DNA of 36,686 bases. Source: Gemmatimonadales bacterium (lineage in GTDB: Bacteria > Gemmatimonadota > Gemmatimonadetes > Longimicrobiales > Gaopeijiaceae). Position 1 is the stretch's first letter; each line of letters starts with the position of its first letter. Below are positions 7,515-15,239 of the stretch, piece by piece. The DNA lies in contig REBP01000076.1 of NCBI GenBank assembly GCA_007692665.1, positions 1-36,686 on the forward strand. The letters are read 5' to 3'. Made by a program: the position numbers and the translations under genes. Below the pieces are notes generated by a model. That model had not been told where the DNA came from. It made no database searches and saw nothing but the letters and a program-made list of their open reading frames with translations.

Positions 7515-8096
7515 ATGGAGCGCCAGGTACTGAGAGGATTCCTTGCCAACATCGAGGTATTTCCTCCGCTCATCCTCACCTTCCAGTTCAATCCGGAATC
7601 GGTGAGCGACACCAAGGCCACCCAGTATGGGGATCGCGATGCCGAGCTGTGTGGCAACGCGCCCGGCAAGGTATACACGGGCGGCGGGCACCGGACGATC
7701 TCCTTCGATCTCAAGCTCCACGGGCTGGAGAAAGGCACCAATGCCCTGAATCCGACCGGGCTCGACAACGGGATCGCGACCGAACTCGCCAAGCTCCGGT
7801 CCTTCGTGTACCCGAAGGAGGATGCCTGGGCGGCCTTCGGGTCGAGCGTGGGCGGGCGCCGGCTGCAGGCCCCGCCTGTCTGCACCTTCGGTTTCGGAGC
7901 AAAGATCCTCGACTGCGTGGTCACCGAGCTCACCATCTCCGAGACGCAGTTCAACAGCTTCCTGGCGCCGGTGCGGGCCGATGTCCGGGTGACGCTGGTC
8001 GTGGTCGAGGACTCCGGCAACGCGCTCTACGAACTCGACAAGCACCGCCGGAACGCGCAGGCCGCGCTTGGCCTTCAGAACGTATCCATCTACTGA
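7515..8096 (+). CDS. CIS tube-like adaptor (N-terminal half of a split Pvc7)
   Basis: This 193-residue protein starts at ATG 7515 with GGGAG eight bases before. It has the eCIS CIS_tube/Pvc7 N-terminal pattern: an opening strand followed by PLILTFQFNPESVSDT, then TISFDLKLHG, a Pro/Lys-bounded middle (RSFVYPKED), the segment PVCTFGFGAKILDCVVTELT and the closing NSFLAPVRADVRVTLVVVE strand. In PVC particles Pvc7 joins the first tube ring to the spike hub and carries a C-terminal LysM domain; here LysM is encoded by the next gene ten bases on. It is therefore the likely tube initiator/adaptor. The 'FQFNPE' motif is diagnostic of this group. Confidence 0.88.
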   Translation: MERQVLRGFLANIEVFPPLILTFQFNPESVSDTKATQYGDRDAELCGNAPGKVYTGGGHRTISFDLKLHGLEKGTNALNPTGLDNGIATELAKLRSFVYPKEDAWAAFGSSVGGRRLQAPPVCTFGFGAKILDCVVTELTISETQFNSFLAPVRADVRVTLVVVEDSGNALYELDKHRRNAQAALGLQNVSIY

Positions 8097-8105
8097 GAAG
8101 GATCC

Positions 8106-8399
8106 ATGGACCTCTCCCTCCACTCGCGCTACCACGGGGTCGGCACCGTCGAGGTCGACGGCGAGGTGAGCCTTCGGCAGCGGCTCACCGGAGCACCGGA
8201 GCCGATGCCCGATGCCATCCGGCATACCCTGATCGGGAGAGAGACCCTCGATGCGCTGGCCCACCGATACTACGGGCGGGAGGACCTCTGGTGGCGGATC
8301 GCCGATGCGAACCCCGGTGCCTTTCCCCTCGACTGGAAGGCCGGCGACATCCTTGCCATTCCGCCGCTGCGAATCGCGACGCGCACCCCGCGGAGATGA
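8106..8399 (+). CDS. LysM baseplate protein (C-terminal half of a split Pvc7, T4 gp53-like)
   Basis: A 97-residue protein with GAGAAGG upstream of its ATG. The C-terminal half is a LysM domain: a Thr-led opening strand (RHTLIGRETLDALAHRYYG), then DLWWRIADANPG and a closing GDILAIPP. In contractile tails such LysM domains (T4 gp53, Pvc7) clamp adjacent baseplate wedges rather than bind peptidoglycan. The N-terminal ~40 residues form a short extension rich in charged residues. Its TGA overlaps the hub gene start (ATGA at 8396). That the domain is separate from the CIS_tube part, rather than fused as in Pvc7, is seen directly. Confidence 0.88.
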   Translation: MDLSLHSRYHGVGTVEVDGEVSLRQRLTGAPEPMPDAIRHTLIGRETLDALAHRYYGREDLWWRIADANPGAFPLDWKAGDILAIPPLRIATRTPRR

Positions 8400-9541
8400 A
8401 GATGGCCGGAGAACTCTACTACCAGGTGACGGTGAAGGCGGGGTTCACCACGTACGACCTCTCCGACGACCTCACCTCCTTCACCCTGGACGAGGAGGAG
8501 GGGAAGCCCGACGCACTGACCCTCCGGCTTGCCGATCCCTACCGCGTGCTGAGTCATGCCCTGCAGGAGGGGATGGAGGTGGAGGTGGACCTGGGGACCA
8601 CGGACGACCACGCCCTGATCTTCAGCGGGGACATCCACCGGACCCAGGCCGATTTCCCGGAGGGAGGGGTCCCCACCCTGAGCGTGCAGGCGTACGACCG
8701 GGCCATGCGCATGGGGCTGCGTGAACGCAACCGCACCTGGTCCGGGGCGGGCCTCGATCTCTCGGACATCGTGGCGCAGGTGGCGGCGCCGCACGGCTTC
8801 GGCACCGTGGACGTGCAGCTGGCCGGCAACCCCACCTTCGAGGAGAACGGGATCCGGCAGCGCGACGAGACCGACCTCGCGTTCCTGCTGAGGCTGGCAC
8901 GCGACTGGGCCTGCCAGATGTACGCGAAGCCCGAAGGCAATCACACCCTCCGGTTCGTCTCGCAGCACCATGTCATGACAGAGCGGGAGCTGGTCACCCT
9001 CCACTACGGCCGATGCGGCGCCGACGGGCACCTCCTCTCTCTCGAGGCCCACAGCGACATCACCGAGGTGGTCCGGCCGCGCGTCTTCGCGGGCATCGAC
9101 TACGACACCGGCGAGCGGGTGGATCCGGCCACGGCCGAGCCCCGGGAAGTGGCGGACACGGAGGACGAGTTCATGGACGAGAACCTGGCCGAGTTCCGCT
9201 CCCGGGAGCCGGAGCGCGCCGCCGCCCTCACCCTGCTCCTCTCATCGGCCGCGGGATCGCGCTCGGACATGGTCGAGCGGCTCCGTCGGCCACACCGCGA
9301 GCCGACCCATTCCTTCATCACCCGGGAGCACCGGGATGCGCGCAAGCGCAATGACTACAGCACCCGGCTGCTCGGCATGCGGGCGAGCGGAACCACGCAC
9401 GGCAACATCCGGATCCATGCCCAGGCCGCAGTACGTCTCAGCGATGTCGGTGGCCGCCTCTCCGGAACCTGGTTCCTGTCCCGTGTCCGCCATCAGGTCG
9501 ATGGACAGGGCTACCGGACCGACTTCGACTGCCGCCGATGA
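8396..9541 (+). CDS. gp27-like baseplate hub protein (N-terminal half of VgrG/Pvc8)
   Basis: This 381-residue protein is of the phage late-control D/gp27 type, forming the trimeric hub beneath the tube. Seen are SFTLDEEEGKPDALTLRL, the tandem-tube-like strand FSGDIHRTQADFPEG, LSVQAYDRAMRM, a RQRDETDLAFLLRLARDWACQ helix typical of VgrG/gpD (query 'ETDLAFL'), and a late HGNIRIHAQAAVRLSDVGGRLSG barrel ending YRTDFDCRR. The spike OB-fold and needle are missing and lie in the next gene, which begins in this gene's stop (ATGA at 9538). The start at 8396 overlaps the LysM stop; a second ATG two codons later is equally possible. Confidence 0.92.
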   Translation: MKMAGELYYQVTVKAGFTTYDLSDDLTSFTLDEEEGKPDALTLRLADPYRVLSHALQEGMEVEVDLGTTDDHALIFSGDIHRTQADFPEGGVPTLSVQAYDRAMRMGLRERNRTWSGAGLDLSDIVAQVAAPHGFGTVDVQLAGNPTFEENGIRQRDETDLAFLLRLARDWACQMYAKPEGNHTLRFVSQHHVMTERELVTLHYGRCGADGHLLSLEAHSDITEVVRPRVFAGIDYDTGERVDPATAEPREVADTEDEFMDENLAEFRSREPERAAALTLLLSSAAGSRSDMVERLRRPHREPTHSFITREHRDARKRNDYSTRLLGMRASGTTHGNIRIHAQAAVRLSDVGGRLSGTWFLSRVRHQVDGQGYRTDFDCRR

Positions 9542-10338
9542 ACGGATACGCTTCCGGCCCGGATCCGGACACGCGGAAGTACTTTGGAAAGTACCCGGGA
9601 CTGGTGCTCGATCCGGGTCCGGGGGAGGACCAGGTGCACCGCGGCCGGATCCTGGTGGAGGTACCCGGGATCCTGGAGGAGGACCCTGACGACGAAACCC
9701 GACAGCGTGCCATTCAGGTGATCGCGAAGCCATGTCTGCCCAGCGGTTTCTTCCACATGCCGCAGAAGGAGGACCCCGTGTGGGTCGAATTCGCGGCCGG
9801 CAGCGTTGACGAGCCCCTGTGGTCCGGGGTGTGGCATCCGGAAGAGGGTGCGCCCGAAAATTCGGAAGACGCGGCGCCCACGGAGCACGACGCCGTCCTT
9901 CGTACCGCATCGGGGCATGTGCTCGAGATGAGCGACGAGAAGGGGAACGGGCGCATCGTGCTGCGCGACGGGGTGAGCGGAGGCTCCATCACCATGGACG
10001 GGGACGGCATCCTGATCGAAGACGGGAACGGCAACACGATCACCCTCGACTCCGGCGGAATCACGCTCGAGGCAGGCAGTTCCTCGATCGAGCTCACCGC
10101 TTCCGGGATCACCGTGTCGAGCGGCGCGCACAGACTCGAGATCGACTCGGCGGGGGGCACGACCCTGACCGATGCGCTGGGCGCGAGCTCGGCCGCGATC
10201 GTCCTGGCTCCGGTGCTCAGCTGGCTCGCATCCCACCAGCATCTCGGCAACATGGGGGCGCCGACGCCCGTGTTTCCCTCCGATCTGGCGACGATCATGG
10301 TTCACGATCAGGTCGGCACGGGGAAGTCGGCCCTATGA
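9538..10338 (+). CDS. gp5-like central spike protein (C-terminal half of VgrG/Pvc8)
   Basis: The 266-residue spike has an N-terminal OB-fold (GLVLDPGPGEDQVHRGRILV to KEDPVWVEFAAGSVDEPLW) with the conserved turn GVWHPEE. A region of short regular strands follows (IVLRDGVSGGSITMDGDGIL, ITLDSGGITLEAG, SIELTASGITVSS), a triple-stranded beta-helix needle. It closes with a His-containing cap (ASHQHLGN) and VFPSDLATI. It trimerises with the gp27-like hub and punctures the target. There is no lysozyme domain, unlike T4 gp5. No PAAR tip protein is visible nearby, so the needle may end in its own tip. Confidence 0.9.
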   Translation: MNGYASGPDPDTRKYFGKYPGLVLDPGPGEDQVHRGRILVEVPGILEEDPDDETRQRAIQVIAKPCLPSGFFHMPQKEDPVWVEFAAGSVDEPLWSGVWHPEEGAPENSEDAAPTEHDAVLRTASGHVLEMSDEKGNGRIVLRDGVSGGSITMDGDGILIEDGNGNTITLDSGGITLEAGSSSIELTASGITVSSGAHRLEIDSAGGTTLTDALGASSAAIVLAPVLSWLASHQHLGNMGAPTPVFPSDLATIMVHDQVGTGKSAL

Positions 10339-10363
10339 CCGCCTCAACCACTCGGAATCGACG

Positions 10364-10756
10364 ATGGCACTGAATCCAGGCAACCCCGGGGCCACCACCG
10401 GAATGGCGAGAGACATCTACCTGATGATCGATGCCACCCTGCGTCCTCCCCTCGAGGAGGATCTCTCCGAGGAGGCCATCGAGGAGATGCAGGAGAGCTG
10501 GAGAGCCCTCAGCTTCGCCATCGCGCAGGGGGTGGTGAGCCATCTGCGCCGCGAGCCACCTCACCAGGCCGAATACGCGGAGGCGTTCTCGTCCGGCAGC
10601 CAGGACAGTGCCTACTGGGCATGGCTGTCGGACTTCGCCACCCTCTTCCGTGACTGGGCGTCGGACGGCGGAACCCTGGCCGACCTCAGGGATCGGATCA
10701 ACACCCATGCGGGAGCGAGGGACGTGCCCACGCAGATCCGGGGAGTGCTGCAATGA
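10364..10756 (+). CDS. uncharacterised small baseplate-cluster protein
   Basis: This 130-residue acidic protein begins MALNPGNPGATTGMARDIYL. It is predicted mostly helical (EEDLSEEAIEEMQESWRALS, then AIAQGVVSHLRREPP) with a Trp-rich segment (AYWAWLSDFATLFRDWAS). It has no signal peptide or membrane span. Its place between spike and gp25-like genes is where Photorhabdus carries the PAAR tip gene (pvc10), but I see none of the PAAR features. The ribosome binding site is weak. Its TGA overlaps the next ATG (ATGA at 10753). A structural accessory or spike-associated role is inferred from position only. Confidence 0.75.
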   Translation: MALNPGNPGATTGMARDIYLMIDATLRPPLEEDLSEEAIEEMQESWRALSFAIAQGVVSHLRREPPHQAEYAEAFSSGSQDSAYWAWLSDFATLFRDWASDGGTLADLRDRINTHAGARDVPTQIRGVLQ

Positions 10757-11136
10757 GTACCGAGCCGCGCGGGTTCTCCTTCCCCTTTCGCATCGATCCC
10801 GGCACCGGTGGCTGGGCGCGGGCGGAGGGGGCGGAGAAGCTGAAGGAGAACGTGGTCCATCTCCTCCTCACGGGCATCGGAGAGCGGATGATGCGCCGCG
10901 ACTATGGGGGAGGTCTGCAGGCGCTCGTGCACGATCCCAACAACGATGCGCTGAAGGCGATCGTGCAGCGGCAGGTCTCCCGGGCGATCGCCGTGCACGA
11001 GCCGCGCATCGAGGTCCGTTCCCTCCGCGTGGTGCAGCACGAGGGGATGCTGCACGCCGAACTCATCTACCAGGTACGGGGCACGCCCGAGCAGGACCGG
11101 GTCGCCCTGCCCATTCCGGCGCTGGGGGCGACATGA
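10753..11136 (+). CDS. gp25-like baseplate wedge protein (Pvc9-like)
   Basis: This 127-residue member of the GPW/gp25 family has the conserved helix KLKENVVHLLLTGIGERMM followed by RRDYGGGLQALV, equivalent to the family's 'R..FG' signature that contacts the sheath, and an IVQRQVSRAIAVHEPRIEV helix plus closing strands. gp25 links baseplate wedges to the first sheath ring and helps trigger contraction. It overlaps both neighbours by four bases (ATGA at 10753 and 11133). Length and motifs are typical, so the assignment is firm. Confidence 0.94.
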   Translation: MSTEPRGFSFPFRIDPGTGGWARAEGAEKLKENVVHLLLTGIGERMMRRDYGGGLQALVHDPNNDALKAIVQRQVSRAIAVHEPRIEVRSLRVVQHEGMLHAELIYQVRGTPEQDRVALPIPALGAT

Positions 11137-12638
11137 GCGCGGCAACCGGTGGCAGGGGTCCTGTCCGGTACACGAACAGGGACTACGAGTCGCTGCGGGA
11201 AGCGCTTCTGGACCTGGCACGGGAGCGCCTCCCGGAGTGGACCGATCATTCCCCCAACGATCCCGGGGTGGTCCTCCTGGAGCTCTTCTCGGCGATGGGG
11301 GATGTGGTCCTCCACTACCAGGACCGGCTGGCGAACGAGAGCTATCTGCACACTGCCATGGAGCGCCGCAGCGTGCTTCACCTCCTGCGGCTGATCGGCC
11401 ACGAACTCTCTCCCCCCGCGCCCGCGACCGCCGACCTCACGCTCTGCTTCGAGGCCGATGCGGCGGGGGAGATCACGATCACGCCCGGCACAGGCTTCGA
11501 GACCAGCGCCGCGGCCACCGGCACGCCCGTCTCCTACCAGTACATTCGCGATGCCCTGACCATCGACCGGGACGCGCTTCCCACGCGGATGCACGACGGG
11601 GAGCTGGTGCGCGTCTTCCACCCCCTTCCCGTGGTCCAGGTCGACGAAGTCCACACCGACGAGATCCTGGGGTCGTCTGACGACACGACGGCGCAGCGCT
11701 TCCGCATTCCGCAGCGCCCCGTGATCCTCTCGACCCTGTCGGTTCGGGTGGACGAGGGTGCGGGTCCCCGCCTCTGGCAGTGGCGCGAGTCCCTCGTCAA
11801 CAGCCGGCCCGGAGACCGTCATTACACGGTGCGCTACGACGAGTCCGATACCGCCTGGATCGAGTTCGGAGATGGTCGGTATGGTCGCACCCCGCCGCGC
11901 GGCAGGAACAACATCCGCGCCAGCTACCGAACCGGGGGAGGGCGACACGGCAATGTGCCCGCACGCTCCATCACCGAACCGGTGGGCGACATCCCCGAAC
12001 TCGAGGCGGTCTTCAACGAGCGTTCGGGGACGGGCGGACGCGACGCCGAGGGCATCGAGGAGGCGGTGACGCGCGCGCCTCGCCAGTTCCGCTCCATGGG
12101 CCGGGCCGTGACCGCCCGCGACTACGAGGACCACGCCCTCGCCTTCGGGGTGGGAAAGGCCCTGGCCACGGCGGCGAGCTGGAACCGGATCGCCCTGTAC
12201 ATTGCCCCGGCCGGCGGGGGGTATCCCACGGAGACGCTCAAGCAGGACCTGCGAAGCTACTTCGCCGAGCGGCGCATCGTGACATCGATTCTCTCCTTCC
12301 GGGATCCGGTCTACGTGCCGGTGCGAATCGAGGGGGAGCTGGAGGTGAAGGCGTACTACTTCGCGGACCAGGTTCGTGAGGAGGTGGAGGCGGCGGTTCG
12401 CGCGCTCATGGCCTTCGACCGGGTCCGCTTCGGTGACCGCCTGTACCTGAGCAAGGTCTACGAGGCGGTCGAGGCGATCGAAGGGGTGCGGGGGGTGACC
12501 ATCTCGGCCTTCGAGCGCGCCGACGCCCCGGCGGGCGAGGGGAGCGGCCGCCTCGAGTTCGCCCGGGAGGAGATTCCGGTGGCAGCCAGCCGCCGCGGCA
12601 TCGTCCTCGCCGTGACCGGAGGTGAGCGGGATGCTTGA
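11133..12638 (+). CDS. baseplate J/gp6-like wedge protein (Pvc11-like)
   Basis: The 501-residue product is the core wedge subunit that forms the baseplate iris. The N-terminus has VRYTNRDYESLREALL and WTDHSPNDPGVVLLELFSAMGD, then HYQDRLANESYL, all hallmarks of the family. The middle contains IEFGDGRYGRTPPRGRNNI and the C-terminus GRAVTARDYEDHALAF...KALATAASW, as in baseplate J proteins, and closes with a gp6-like dimerisation region (VYVPVRIEGELEVK). It starts in the gp25-like stop and overlaps the following gene by eight bases. Confidence is high; in PVC terms it is Pvc11. Confidence 0.93.
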   Translation: MSAATGGRGPVRYTNRDYESLREALLDLARERLPEWTDHSPNDPGVVLLELFSAMGDVVLHYQDRLANESYLHTAMERRSVLHLLRLIGHELSPPAPATADLTLCFEADAAGEITITPGTGFETSAAATGTPVSYQYIRDALTIDRDALPTRMHDGELVRVFHPLPVVQVDEVHTDEILGSSDDTTAQRFRIPQRPVILSTLSVRVDEGAGPRLWQWRESLVNSRPGDRHYTVRYDESDTAWIEFGDGRYGRTPPRGRNNIRASYRTGGGRHGNVPARSITEPVGDIPELEAVFNERSGTGGRDAEGIEEAVTRAPRQFRSMGRAVTARDYEDHALAFGVGKALATAASWNRIALYIAPAGGGYPTETLKQDLRSYFAERRIVTSILSFRDPVYVPVRIEGELEVKAYYFADQVREEVEAAVRALMAFDRVRFGDRLYLSKVYEAVEAIEGVRGVTISAFERADAPAGEGSGRLEFAREEIPVAASRRGIVLAVTGGERDA

Positions 12639-15198
12639 GCTGCGCGCTGCCTCGAATCTCCGGGGTCACCGGATCGACCTCGCCTGGACGTGGCGGGAGG
12701 CGGGCGCGCGCCCCGGTCTCCGCCTCGTGCGACAGGGCCGGCGCTACCCGAGCGGTCCACACGATGGCACGGTGGTGGTCGACTTCGACGAGCTGTTTCC
12801 GACCCCCGCCGCCCCGTGGGGCCGGATCGCCCGGCTGCGTTGCCTGGCCGACCGTTCGGGGAGCGGGGAGCCGCTCGTTCAGGCGGAACTCGTACTCTGT
12901 TTCGCTGGCGAGGACGATCCGTCCCCTGCGCTGGTACGCCTCCGCATGCACGACGACGGCACCGGAACACCCTTCGAGATCGAGGTCGACGAGGTGGGGT
13001 CCCTCGGGGTTGGGACGGGCGGGACCGCGCGGTGGCCGAGCATCGAGGAAATCGACGTGCGCGGCCCCTCGGACACGGCGGTAGGCACGCTCGTCCTCTC
13101 CCTCGGTGACCCGGCAGAGGAGCCGCCCGGCCGCATCTCCTGGGTGACGGCGGGGGTGCCGGGTGCGGTGGAGGCGGCCTTCGACCAGCTGGAGGCGACG
13201 GTGACGCTGATGCGGACCGAGCATCCCCTCGTCGAGGTGACGCTCACCGAGTGGGAGACGCGGCTGCTCCCGACGACCACCTCGGTCACGGCGCTGCTTC
13301 TGCCGCCCGACGGGCTGGAGGGCACCGAGCCTCGCTGGCACGCCGTACTCGAGGAGACTCCCGACCAGGACGCCGGCGTCCACGTCCGGAGCTTCCGCGT
13401 GGCGGACGCCGCCCGCCCGCCGCTCGTGCCGCAGTACTACGTCGCGTTTGTCCCCGACGCGGGGAGCCCCAGCGGCTTTGTCACGGAGCGGGAGTGGCGG
13501 ACGGTCGAAGCGGCGACAGCACGGTACGGCTTCGGGGAGCAGCTCTACGGCGCCCTCCCCGGGGTCCACGTGCGCTACGACGAGCCCACTGCGGCCATGC
13601 GCGGACGGGGCCAGCTTCGCCGCTACCTCGAACTGGCCGGCGGTGGGCTGGACGGGCTTCGCAGCCTCGCCGACGGTCTCCAGACGCGGCACGACGTCCA
13701 GCGGGTGCGGGGCGACTTCCTCCCCTGGATGGCGCGCTGGATCGGATGGGAACCCGACCTCACCGCGCCCCTGGATGCGCAGCGACGGGACATCGGCTTC
13801 GCGCCGGAAATCTTCGAGCGGGTCGGCACCCTTCCCAATCTCCGCGCCCTGGTGAACCGCGCCACCGGGTGGGAGTGCCGCATCAAGGAGTTTGTCCACA
13901 ACGTCTGTCTCACGAACGCCCCGGAAGAGGTGCACGGGTGGGATTTCCTGGAGCGCAGGTGGGTGGGCGCAGGCGATGGCTCCGCCCCGGCCCCTGCCCT
14001 CCTCTCCGAGGGGTTCGAGGGCACGCCCGCGCTCGTGGTCGCCGGTGGCGCACGCTGGATCTTCTGGCATTCCGATCGGAGCGGGCGTCGGGAACTCTGG
14101 GCGCAGCGGCAGGACGGGCTCGACCCCGCGCCGCGCAGGGTCATGCTCGACACGGTGGACGACGCTGCAGAGCTCGACTTCCACGACGAGGACCCGGCCC
14201 CGCTGGCCGAGGGCGCGGCAGTGCGACTCTTCTGGAGCTCCAACCGCGAAGGACAGTGGGACCTCTGGGAGCGGACGCTCGACGGCTTTCCTGCCGGGCC
14301 CCCGCACCGCCTGACCGATCACCTGGCGGACGACCGCAACCCGGCCACGGTGCGCGACGGGGCCGGTCGCACCTGGCTCTTCTGGGAATCCAATCGGCGC
14401 GGCCCCACCGATATCTGGGCGCGCGTCGAAGACGGGGTCTGGGGACTCCCCTTCCGTCTCACCACGGCGGTCCGCCACGACGCCATGCCCGCCGCAGCCC
14501 TCGACGGCGCCGGGCGGCTCTGGCTCTTCTGGTCGGCCGATGAGGGCGACCGGCGGCTGATCCGGTACCAGGTCCTCGAGGGGGACGACTGGAGCGAGCC
14601 GGAGATCGCCGTCGAGCAGCTGGACGGACCGTACCGCGATGAAGCCCCGGCCGCCGCCTTCCATGACGGACGCCTCCGCCTGTTCTGGCACTCCAACCGG
14701 AGCGGAGGATGGGACATCTGGAGCCGTGACCACACCGGCGGTGCCATGGACGATCCGACAACCTGGACCGACCCGGTACGGCTGACTGATCCCCCCGAGG
14801 CGGATGCGGGAGCCGCCGTGGTGGAGGAAGGGGGCACACTGCACCTCGCATGGCGTTCGCAGCACCGGGCTCCGCTTCATCGCTCGCGCACCCTGGACAC
14901 CGCGGACGCCGCAGCGCTCTCCCGCCTCGGCACGTTCGAGGACCGTGCGCATTACACGTACGATACCGCCACCCGGAACGAGGACCACTTCGCCCGGGAC
15001 ACCGTGGGGGTCTATCTCGATGCGGAGTCGGGAACCCCCGAGAGGATCGAACGGGTGATCGCGCGCGCCCGGGACTTCGTGGACCCCTTTCGGCCGGTGC
15101 AGGTGCGGTACGTCTGGATCCCGGTCGTTCATGCGCACGAGGATGCGATCCCGACCGACGCCGTGACGGCTGAGGAGTGGGAGGATGAGATCACCTGA
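12631..15198 (+). CDS. gp7/tail protein I-like wedge (Pvc12-like) with an inserted six-repeat beta-propeller
   Basis: I chose ATG 12631 (GGAGG eight bases upstream) over GTG 12622; the product has 855 residues. Residues 1-330 are beta-rich. About 331-430 matches the phage tail protein I region of eCIS wedges (YLELAGGGLDGL, LPWMARWIGWEPDL, LPNLRALVNRATGWE). Then six repeats begin around Phe/Ala 478, 534, 584, 633, 685 and 740, each with a pattern such as LFWSSNR...WDLW, spaced 49-56 residues: one propeller. A C-terminal segment (FVDPFRPVQVRYVWIP) resumes the wedge-like part. Propellers on baseplates may bind surface glycans or partner proteins; that role is inferred. The gene follows the baseplate J-like gene as in other eCIS. 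Confidence 0.88.
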   Translation: MLELRAASNLRGHRIDLAWTWREAGARPGLRLVRQGRRYPSGPHDGTVVVDFDELFPTPAAPWGRIARLRCLADRSGSGEPLVQAELVLCFAGEDDPSPALVRLRMHDDGTGTPFEIEVDEVGSLGVGTGGTARWPSIEEIDVRGPSDTAVGTLVLSLGDPAEEPPGRISWVTAGVPGAVEAAFDQLEATVTLMRTEHPLVEVTLTEWETRLLPTTTSVTALLLPPDGLEGTEPRWHAVLEETPDQDAGVHVRSFRVADAARPPLVPQYYVAFVPDAGSPSGFVTEREWRTVEAATARYGFGEQLYGALPGVHVRYDEPTAAMRGRGQLRRYLELAGGGLDGLRSLADGLQTRHDVQRVRGDFLPWMARWIGWEPDLTAPLDAQRRDIGFAPEIFERVGTLPNLRALVNRATGWECRIKEFVHNVCLTNAPEEVHGWDFLERRWVGAGDGSAPAPALLSEGFEGTPALVVAGGARWIFWHSDRSGRRELWAQRQDGLDPAPRRVMLDTVDDAAELDFHDEDPAPLAEGAAVRLFWSSNREGQWDLWERTLDGFPAGPPHRLTDHLADDRNPATVRDGAGRTWLFWESNRRGPTDIWARVEDGVWGLPFRLTTAVRHDAMPAAALDGAGRLWLFWSADEGDRRLIRYQVLEGDDWSEPEIAVEQLDGPYRDEAPAAAFHDGRLRLFWHSNRSGGWDIWSRDHTGGAMDDPTTWTDPVRLTDPPEADAGAAVVEEGGTLHLAWRSQHRAPLHRSRTLDTADAAALSRLGTFEDRAHYTYDTATRNEDHFARDTVGVYLDAESGTPERIERVIARARDFVDPFRPVQVRYVWIPVVHAHEDAIPTDAVTAEEWEDEIT

Positions 15199-15239
15199 CC
15201 GGGTTGCGAAGGACGCTCCGGCTCAACCCCAGTGAGGCC

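Noticed and set aside
6264-8264. Long minus-strand frames with Leu/Arg or Ser/Ala repeats over the low-complexity gene
   Set aside because: They are reverse readings of the same DNA repeat and run across the CIS_tube and LysM genes, which are certain.
12406-15138. A 910-codon minus-strand frame opposite the baseplate wedge gene
   Set aside because: Same antisense effect of GC-rich third positions; no family features and no ribosome binding site.
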